From the NCBI GenBank assembly GCA_964035545.1, contig OZ037767.1, forward strand, positions 2,484,680 to 2,548,679: a stretch of DNA of 64,000 nucleotides, read 5' to 3'. The notes under the pieces were generated by a model. That model did not search any database. It was not told the origin of the DNA and saw only the letters and a program-made list of their open reading frames with translations. The DNA comes from Bugula neritina (taxonomy: Eukaryota > Bryozoa > Gymnolaemata > Cheilostomatida > Bugulidae). Each line of letters starts with the position of its first letter. Position 1 is the first letter of the stretch. This document shows positions 62,301 through 64,000 of this stretch, piece by piece. A program made the position numbers and the translations under genes.

Positions 62301-63809
62301 ATAGGCAACTAAAATAAATTCTCACCATGACTAACAACTCTACATACATACATGTTTTAAATAACAGAAACAGTAGAGTCTTTGATCTAGGTTTAGAAAA
62401 GATCCATTTTTAAACTTAGGCCAAGTAAAAGAATGGTTATACTTCTTTTTTTCCAAACTATTCAATTTGTCTTATCAAACCGTACTATGATCCTTATCAA
62501 TAACTAAGACTAACCTTTTCTCTCAAACTCTCCACCCTTTCCTTCAGTTGTGGCACTAAACCGTTTGGTGGGAGGCCTTTCTCCAACTGATTCACAGACT
62601 TGGCATACTTCAGTGTCTGTGAGTTGAGATGCTCCACGTCAAGTGACTCAAACGCCGCTTCTGTCCACTGACCAATCATAGAGTCCCACTCATCTATACT
62701 CGACCACAGTAGTTGCTTCAATTTCATTTCAGCGGCCGTTTCTTCCAGCGCATCAAACTTAGTCACTTCCACCTGGAAATTTATTTCATATATTATTTTA
62801 TATTATATATTTGCAACGCTATTTGTGACATGTTCTTTTCCTAAACATTTTTTACCACTTAAAAATAATAGTAAATTATTTTTTTAATCAACAAGTATAA
62901 TTGCTCTCTTGGAGTCATCATTTCTTTAGGAAATTGATGACTATAATCAAATTAGATTATATAAAGATGTAAAATTGTGAAGCCATCGTACCTTGAAGTT
63001 TTTCTGATAAGATTTGTAGGTGAAAGCCCTCTTCTCTAACTCGTCAATTCTCTCAGCGAGTCTGGCAAGTAGAGCTTTCACTTTCATTGGCTCGGAGCCA
63101 GCATCTAGTATCATTGGATTTTGAGCCTCTTGTTTCACCTACAAGGCGAAAAAGTGGAAGTGAAAAAAGAGACAGAAATAGAATTTTCAAAGAAGCTTTA
63201 AAATTTAAACATTTACATCATGGTCAAAATTACAGAAGCAGAAACTTACAATAATTGGATACACTCACAATCACTATGATAGTGTCCTTTAAAATAAACC
63301 ACTCATTAATTAACTGCACTAGTAATATATTCTCACTCTAACTTTTTCTACTAACTAGCATTTGATAGTTCTGTGCTTGAAACCGGTTTGTAATTGTTTA
63401 CCCATGGAGGCTTGTTTCATCAAAATTATGGTGACATGCTTGAAACTGAATGAGTTGTAAAGTTTCAGTAGCCATGTTTAATTTCTTTTACATTAGTTCA
63501 TTGTTTGTCTGCTTATTGACTATAATATTTCTCTTTACTAGTAACCATTTATGTAATATTTTACAGCGGACGAACCTCTTTGACCTCTCTCGAAAGTTCA
63601 GCGATGTCTTTGTCAAGTCTCACGCAGAACTTGTCTACGTTACCATCTCTTTCTGCGAGAGACTTGTCAATAGCATTCCTGACACGAGTTATGGAGGGCG
63701 TTAGACTCTGGTACACAGCAAAATCCTCAGGCGGGGTGGGCACTTCGTACAACTCGATAAGGTCATAGAGTGCATTCACTATGTTGGCCTCCTTCTCCAA
63801 ATCATCAAT
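26247..63809 (-). CDS. DNAH6: Axonemal dynein heavy chain 6-like, missing N-terminal tail (gene span)
   Basis: Single-headed inner-arm dynein motor that slides doublet microtubules in cilia and flagella, driven by ATP hydrolysis in AAA1. Fifty-nine exons join in frame to 10,245 nt: 3,414 residues plus stop. Fragment numbering: linker about 1-690; AAA1 Walker [12 protein letters not shown] at about 720 and Walker B CCFDEFNR near 770; AAA2 GPTGGGKT near 1001; AAA3 GSTGVGKS near 1347 and [12 protein letters not shown]4 GVGGTGKQ near 1698 and FLFTDTQI; stalk coiled coils and microtubule-binding domain about 1940-2240; AAA5 and AAA6 about 2240-2900; C-terminal domain to CQLSE. All nucleotide-site motifs look intact. 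Paralogue choice rests on recalled human DNAH6 blocks (TPPEDFAVF-like, QASGEAALEAILKK-like, DGVLVHG-like, CQLSE end). The human protein is about 4,160 residues, so about 750 N-terminal residues lie past 64000. DNAH14 or another inner-arm type is less likely. Confidence 0.93.
26365..26510. repeat. 21-bp tandem array upstream of the last DNAH6 acceptor
   Basis: Minus-strand units read TATTGTATTGCAGTAATATA and variants, each ending in an acceptor-like TTGCAG or TTACAG. The array lies just upstream of the real TTTTCAG acceptor of exon 59. Confidence 0.9.
27701..27958. repeat. Dispersed repeat, copy 2
   Basis: Direct repeat of 25339-25608, located in the last DNAH6 intron; small indels distinguish the copies. 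Confidence 0.9.
27958..28168. repeat. (gtatagtgtagtatatagta)n minisatellite
   Basis: Short-period TATAG/TGTAG units, initially about 22 bp. It begins exactly where the dispersed repeat (copy 2) ends and stops about 30 bp from the exon 58 donor. Confidence 0.95.
28199..28365 (-). CDS. DNAH6: DNAH6 exon 58
   Basis: 167 nt, [36 protein letters not shown]; donor GTAATT. Confidence 0.95.
29478..29697 (-). CDS. DNAH6: DNAH6 exon 57 (C-terminal domain)
   Basis: 220 nt, [35 protein letters not shown]; donor GTAGGT. Confidence 0.95.
29898..30144 (-). CDS. DNAH6: DNAH6 exon 56 (C-terminal domain)
   Basis: 247 nt, [53 protein letters not shown]; donor GTAATT. Confidence 0.95.
30145..31731. other. DNAH6 intron between exons 55 and 56
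   Basis: About 1.6 kb, AT-rich; nothing recognised. Confidence 0.7.
31732..31989 (-). CDS. DNAH6: DNAH6 exon 55
   Basis: 86 codons, [28 protein letters not shown]-like [20 protein letters not shown] to VIK; donor GTACGG, chosen because [12 protein letters not shown] of the next exon then restores family spacing. Confidence 0.9.
32195..32431 (-). CDS. DNAH6: DNAH6 exon 54 (C-terminal domain)
   Basis: 79 codons, [34 protein letters not shown]; donor GTTAGA. Confidence 0.95.
33486..33590 (-). CDS. DNAH6: DNAH6 exon 53
   Basis: 35 codons, [31 protein letters not shown]; acceptor CTTGTAG, donor GTGAGG. Confidence 0.94.
33827..33978. repeat. 21-bp tandem array in DNAH6 intron
   Basis: About seven units of acctatacaataatataata plus g. 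On the minus strand units contain TTATTGTATAG, an acceptor-like string, but the array ends about 240 bp from the real acceptor of exon 53. Confidence 0.95.
34830..34930 (-). CDS. DNAH6: DNAH6 exon 52
   Basis: 101 nt, [33 protein letters not shown]; acceptor TTTTTAG, donor GTAATA. Confidence 0.94.
35139..35347. repeat. 10-bp tandem array (aacagagtat)n
   Basis: About 20 units in the intron between exons 51 and 52. Confidence 0.97.
35848..36088 (-). CDS. DNAH6: DNAH6 exon 51 (AAA6)
   Basis: 241 nt, [40 protein letters not shown]; donor GTAAGT. Confidence 0.95.
36779..36902 (-). CDS. DNAH6: DNAH6 exon 50 (AAA6)
   Basis: 124 nt, [20 protein letters not shown] then GPVAEKMI, ending WVFLQ; acceptor TTCAAAG, donor GTAAGG. 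Confidence 0.95.
36903..38236. other. DNAH6 intron between exons 49 and 50
   Basis: About 1.3 kb AT-rich; nothing recognised. Confidence 0.7.
38237..38397 (-). CDS. DNAH6: DNAH6 exon 49 (AAA6)
   Basis: 161 nt, [38 protein letters not shown]; donor GTACCT. Confidence 0.93.
38519..38685 (-). CDS. DNAH6: DNAH6 exon 48
   Basis: 167 nt, [37 protein letters not shown]; donor GTAAAC. Confidence 0.9.
38976..39114 (-). CDS. DNAH6: DNAH6 exon 47
   Basis: 139 nt, [36 protein letters not shown]; donor GTAAGG. Confidence 0.9.
39707..39831 (-). CDS. DNAH6: DNAH6 exon 46
   Basis: 125 nt, [34 protein letters not shown]; donor GTGAGT. Confidence 0.93.
40169..40277 (-). CDS. DNAH6: DNAH6 exon 45
   Basis: 109 nt, [28 protein letters not shown]; donor GTGAGA. 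Confidence 0.9.
40321..40373. repeat. (CAG/CAA)n-like tract
   Basis: Interrupted cag/caa/gta triplets in the intron upstream of exon 45. Confidence 0.95.
40631..40810 (-). CDS. DNAH6: DNAH6 exon 44
   Basis: 60 codons, [40 protein letters not shown]; donor GTAACC. Confidence 0.94.
41153..41355 (-). CDS. DNAH6: DNAH6 exon 43
   Basis: 203 nt, [39 protein letters not shown]; donor GTATGT. Confidence 0.95.
41440..41668 (-). mobile_element. tRNA-derived SINE
   Basis: The minus strand carries an A-box-like tggtctaggggttagag (41644-41660) and a B box ggttcaaacccc (41605-41616), spaced as in a tRNA head starting near 41668. The acceptor stem does not pair, so it is not a working tRNA. A non-tRNA body continues to about 41440. 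Confidence 0.65.
42142..42292 (-). CDS. DNAH6: DNAH6 exon 42
   Basis: 151 nt, [39 protein letters not shown]; acceptor TTAAAG, donor GTTAGT. Confidence 0.94.
42701..42878 (-). CDS. DNAH6: DNAH6 exon 41
   Basis: 178 nt, [36 protein letters not shown]; donor GTAGGA. Confidence 0.93.
43052..43092. repeat. Perfect 15-bp stem hairpin in DNAH6 intron
   Basis: gattgcggaccgtta (43052-43066) pairs exactly with taacggtccgcaatc (43078-43092) around an 11-nt A-rich loop. It is GC-richer than the surrounding intron. Confidence 0.95.
43425..43564 (-). CDS. DNAH6: DNAH6 exon 40 (AAA5)
   Basis: 140 nt, [34 protein letters not shown]; donor GTAGAG. Confidence 0.94.
43814..43984 (-). CDS. DNAH6: DNAH6 exon 39 (AAA5)
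   Basis: 57 codons, [20 protein letters not shown]; donor GTGAGT. Confidence 0.94.
44517..44754 (-). CDS. DNAH6: DNAH6 exon 38 (stalk CC2)
   Basis: 238 nt, [38 protein letters not shown]; coiled coil. Donor GTCAGT. Confidence 0.95.
45188..45343 (-). CDS. DNAH6: DNAH6 exon 37 (MTBD end)
   Basis: 156 nt, [35 protein letters not shown]; acceptor TTTTGTAG, donor GTAAGC. Confidence 0.94.
45807..46006 (-). CDS. DNAH6: DNAH6 exon 36 (microtubule-binding domain)
   Basis: 200 nt, [35 protein letters not shown]; donor GTGAGG. Confidence 0.93.
46343..46525 (-). CDS. DNAH6: DNAH6 exon 35 (stalk CC1)
   Basis: 61 codons, [40 protein letters not shown]; donor GTACTA. Confidence 0.95.
47021..47144 (-). 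CDS. DNAH6: DNAH6 exon 34 (stalk CC1)
   Basis: 124 nt, [33 protein letters not shown]; coiled-coil pattern. Donor GTAAGG. Confidence 0.92.
47448..47602 (-). CDS. DNAH6: DNAH6 exon 33
   Basis: 155 nt, [37 protein letters not shown]; donor GTTAGT. Leads into the stalk. Confidence 0.94.
48002..48016 (-). CDS. DNAH6: Candidate 15-nt microexon of DNAH6 (exon 32)
   Basis: ACTGCCGAATTGAAG (TAELK), flanked by acceptor GATTTTTATAAG and consensus donor GTAAGTG, in phase between exons 31 and 33. Without it the residue spacing to the MCVEIH block equals that recalled for human DNAH6. It may therefore be an optional insertion or a false site. Confidence 0.5.
48206..48392 (-). CDS. DNAH6: DNAH6 exon 31
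   Basis: 187 nt, [36 protein letters not shown] to EESMK; donor GTGGGC. Confidence 0.95.
48697..48865 (-). CDS. DNAH6: DNAH6 exon 30
   Basis: 169 nt, [20 protein letters not shown] to AINRV; donor GTAAGT. Confidence 0.93.
49265..49428 (-). CDS. DNAH6: DNAH6 exon 29 (AAA4 Walker B)
   Basis: 164 nt, [32 protein letters not shown]; donor GTAGGA. Confidence 0.95.
49653..49813 (-). CDS. DNAH6: DNAH6 exon 28 (AAA4 Walker A)
   Basis: 161 nt, [36 protein letters not shown]; donor GTATGT. Confidence 0.95.
50214..50768. repeat. 44-bp minisatellite starting at the exon 27 donor
   Basis: About 12 copies of a 44-bp unit (caagtctgagtcacaacaga, then ccatttagtcactcagatac and atat). Each unit has tgagtca, an AP-1-like string. 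On the minus strand the unit's tatgtatctgagtgac coincides with the start of the intron after exon 27. Confidence 0.95.
50769..50900 (-). CDS. DNAH6: DNAH6 exon 27
   Basis: 44 codons, [20 protein letters not shown] to KTVLTD; donor GTATGT lies inside the first unit of a 44-bp minisatellite. Confidence 0.9.
51053..51989. mobile_element. TIR-bounded MITE-like element, ~0.94 kb
   Basis: gtgatggctgctgtcatttt then tggtctcttggg at 51053-51084 is inverted at 51958-51989, with about 28 of 32 bases matching. It lies in the intron between exons 26 and 27. No transposase is seen. Confidence 0.55.
52120..52283 (-). CDS. DNAH6: DNAH6 exon 26
   Basis: 164 nt, [36 protein letters not shown]; donor GTTTGT. 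Confidence 0.92.
52551..52722 (-). CDS. DNAH6: DNAH6 exon 25
   Basis: 172 nt, [35 protein letters not shown]; donor GTGAGT. Confidence 0.93.
52868..53050 (-). CDS. DNAH6: DNAH6 exon 24
   Basis: 61 codons, [40 protein letters not shown]; donor GTACGT. Confidence 0.95.
53090..53232. repeat. 21-bp tandem array after the exon 23 donor
   Basis: Units of about cactacatactatacaacta. The minus strand repeats GTAGTTGTATAGTATG, echoing the true donor GTAGTT. Confidence 0.85.
53239..53345 (-). CDS. DNAH6: DNAH6 exon 23 (AAA3 Walker B)
   Basis: 107 nt, [34 protein letters not shown]. Tandem arrays lie on both sides: 12-bp units before its acceptor, 21-bp units after its donor. Confidence 0.95.
53346..53404. 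repeat. 12-bp tandem array at the exon 23 acceptor
   Basis: Units of ggcaacaagt/gacaacaagt. The minus strand repeats CACTTGTTGCCA or CACTTGTTGTCA up to the true TTGCCAG acceptor, within a 135-bp intron. Confidence 0.9.
53481..53628 (-). CDS. DNAH6: DNAH6 exon 22 (AAA3)
   Basis: 148 nt, [36 protein letters not shown]; donor GTAAGT. Confidence 0.93.
53969..54190 (-). CDS. DNAH6: DNAH6 exon 21 (AAA3 Walker A)
   Basis: 74 codons, [20 protein letters not shown] to YTGSTGVGK; the P-loop Ser is the first codon of the next exon. Donor GTAAGT. Confidence 0.95.
54471..54695 (-). CDS. DNAH6: DNAH6 exon 20
   Basis: 75 codons, [37 protein letters not shown]; donor GTGAAG. Confidence 0.92.
54836..55022 (-). 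CDS. DNAH6: DNAH6 exon 19
   Basis: 187 nt, [20 protein letters not shown]; acceptor TCGCAG, donor GTGGGA. Confidence 0.93.
55410..55606 (-). CDS. DNAH6: DNAH6 exon 18 (AAA2)
   Basis: 197 nt, [35 protein letters not shown]; donor GTGGGA. Confidence 0.95.
55914..56105 (-). CDS. DNAH6: DNAH6 exon 17
   Basis: 64 codons, [30 protein letters not shown]; donor GTAGTT. Confidence 0.92.
56257..56335. repeat. Palindromic TTAGTTAGT/ACTAACTTA cluster
   Basis: gttagtgactaac and neighbouring attattaagttag repeats in the intron between exons 16 and 17. Confidence 0.7.
56544..56756 (-). CDS. DNAH6: DNAH6 exon 16 (AAA2 Walker A)
   Basis: 71 codons, [26 protein letters not shown]; donor GTAACT. Confidence 0.93.
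56834..56979 (-). CDS. DNAH6: DNAH6 exon 15
   Basis: 146 nt, [20 protein letters not shown] to ALFQ; acceptor AATAATAG, donor GTTAGT. Confidence 0.93.
57253..57435. repeat. Degenerate AAGAATTACT array
   Basis: Repeated attaagaattactattac-like units in the intron after exon 14, starting about 65 bp past its donor. Confidence 0.8.
57503..57782 (-). CDS. DNAH6: DNAH6 exon 14 (AAA1 sensor region)
   Basis: 280 nt, [29 protein letters not shown]; donor GTGAAA. Confidence 0.95.
58132..58308 (-). CDS. DNAH6: DNAH6 exon 13 (AAA1 Walker B)
   Basis: 59 codons, [30 protein letters not shown]; donor GTAAGT. Confidence 0.95.
58416..58538 (-). CDS. DNAH6: DNAH6 exon 12 (AAA1 Walker A)
   Basis: 41 codons, [19 protein letters not shown] then [16 protein letters not shown], the main ATPase P-loop; donor GTAAAA. 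Confidence 0.95.
58742..58883. repeat. 21-23 bp tandem array of donor-like units at exon 11
   Basis: About seven tgactcacagt / tgacttacagt cores near 58746, 58769, 58790, 58810, 58833, 58854 and 58876. On the minus strand these read CTGTGAGTCA or CTGTAAGTCA. The exon-proximal one is the true exon 11 donor. Confidence 0.92.
58884..59134 (-). CDS. DNAH6: DNAH6 exon 11 (end of linker, into AAA1)
   Basis: 251 nt, [34 protein letters not shown]; donor GTGAGT is the end member of a donor-like tandem array (58742-58883). Confidence 0.92.
59419..59560 (-). CDS. DNAH6: DNAH6 exon 10
   Basis: 142 nt, [20 protein letters not shown] to LAALVR; donor GTGATT. Confidence 0.9.
59860..59937. repeat. ~22-bp tandem array after the exon 9 donor
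   Basis: Minus-strand units carry CTCTGGTAAAC, CTCGGGTGAGC and CTCAAGTAAGC, each donor-like, within 90 bp of the true donor. Confidence 0.85.
59948..60078 (-). CDS. DNAH6: DNAH6 exon 9
   Basis: 131 nt, [20 protein letters not shown] to HASQ; donor GTCAGT is followed by a tandem array (59860-59937). Confidence 0.92.
60325..60557 (-). CDS. DNAH6: DNAH6 exon 8 (linker)
   Basis: 233 nt, [19 protein letters not shown] to LGKGLKAR; donor GTGGGT. Confidence 0.92.
60853..60983 (-). CDS. DNAH6: DNAH6 exon 7 (linker)
   Basis: 131 nt, [34 protein letters not shown]; acceptor CTGTAG, donor GTATAT; splits an Arg codon. Confidence 0.9.
61073..61219 (-). CDS. DNAH6: DNAH6 exon 6 (linker)
   Basis: 49 codons, [20 protein letters not shown]; donor GTGTGT. 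Confidence 0.92.
61542..61754 (-). CDS. DNAH6: DNAH6 exon 5 (linker)
   Basis: 71 codons, [32 protein letters not shown]; donor GTACGT. Confidence 0.92.
62099..62308 (-). CDS. DNAH6: DNAH6 exon 4 (linker)
   Basis: 70 codons, [27 protein letters not shown]; donor GTAAGC. Confidence 0.92.
62515..62772 (-). CDS. DNAH6: DNAH6 exon 3
   Basis: 86 codons, [35 protein letters not shown]; donor GTTAGT. Confidence 0.92.
62992..63138 (-). CDS. DNAH6: DNAH6 exon 2
   Basis: 49 codons, [12 protein letters not shown] to [13 protein letters not shown]; donor GTACGA. Confidence 0.9.
63576..63809 (-). CDS. DNAH6: DNAH6 exon 1 of window (tail/linker)
   Basis: 78 codons, [32 protein letters not shown]; acceptor CTCAAG, donor GTTCGT. 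Earlier exons are outside the window. Confidence 0.9.
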
Positions 63810-64000
63810 CTTGAGTGAAAGATAATAATTTGTTACACAAAACATACTACACACTAGCAGACGTTTTCCAGTCTAAGACTTTACTTCTTAGTAAATCAAC
63901 TGTACATGAAGTAGACATAATATTTTTTGTAGCTTTCTGTAAAAAGTTTGACTTTTCAAAGGTTGTAGTTTCAACAGTATAAACTTGTTAGTATAAAGAT

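Overview
This is a window from an animal nuclear genome. It is AT-rich and intron-dense, with GT-AG introns of about 0.1-2 kb and many microsatellites, minisatellites and MITE-like elements. An intact ciliary dynein and the conservation of both large genes point to a bilaterian invertebrate, perhaps a lophotrochozoan. I cannot place it more precisely.

Layout. (1) 56-8218, minus strand: the first nine coding exons of a RalGAP beta subunit gene (RALGAPB). It begins at an ATG at 8198-8200 and runs off the left edge; 556 codons are present. (2) 8219-22128: mostly non-coding. It starts with a 42-bp tandem array directly upstream of RALGAPB exon 1. It also holds a ~4 kb inverted-repeat (foldback) structure at 17109-21067 with nested TIR elements. 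(3) 22129-24880, plus strand: a compact five-exon gene with a TATA box, encoding a 172-residue secreted protein with 14 cysteines that I do not recognise. (4) 24881-26246: repeats and the dynein 3' flank. (5) 26247-63809, minus strand: 59 exons of an axonemal inner-arm dynein heavy chain, best matched to DNAH6. It covers 3,414 residues, from the linker through six AAA modules, stalk and microtubule-binding domain to the natural C-terminus. Its N-terminal tail lies beyond the right edge. Every reading-frame junction closes, so the gene looks functional.

The three genes have no obvious shared pathway. RalGAP beta is a scaffold of the complex that switches off Ral GTPases, DNAH6 is a ciliary motor, and the small gene encodes a secreted product.

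The most unusual signal is architectural. In both large genes, short tandem arrays repeatedly abut real splice sites, and the repeat unit carries a copy resembling that splice site (a donor GTRAGT or an acceptor YnCAG). At least eight junctions show this. A candidate 15-nt microexon in DNAH6, a perfect intronic hairpin, a tRNA-derived SINE and a sharp identity step inside the foldback arms are also reported.
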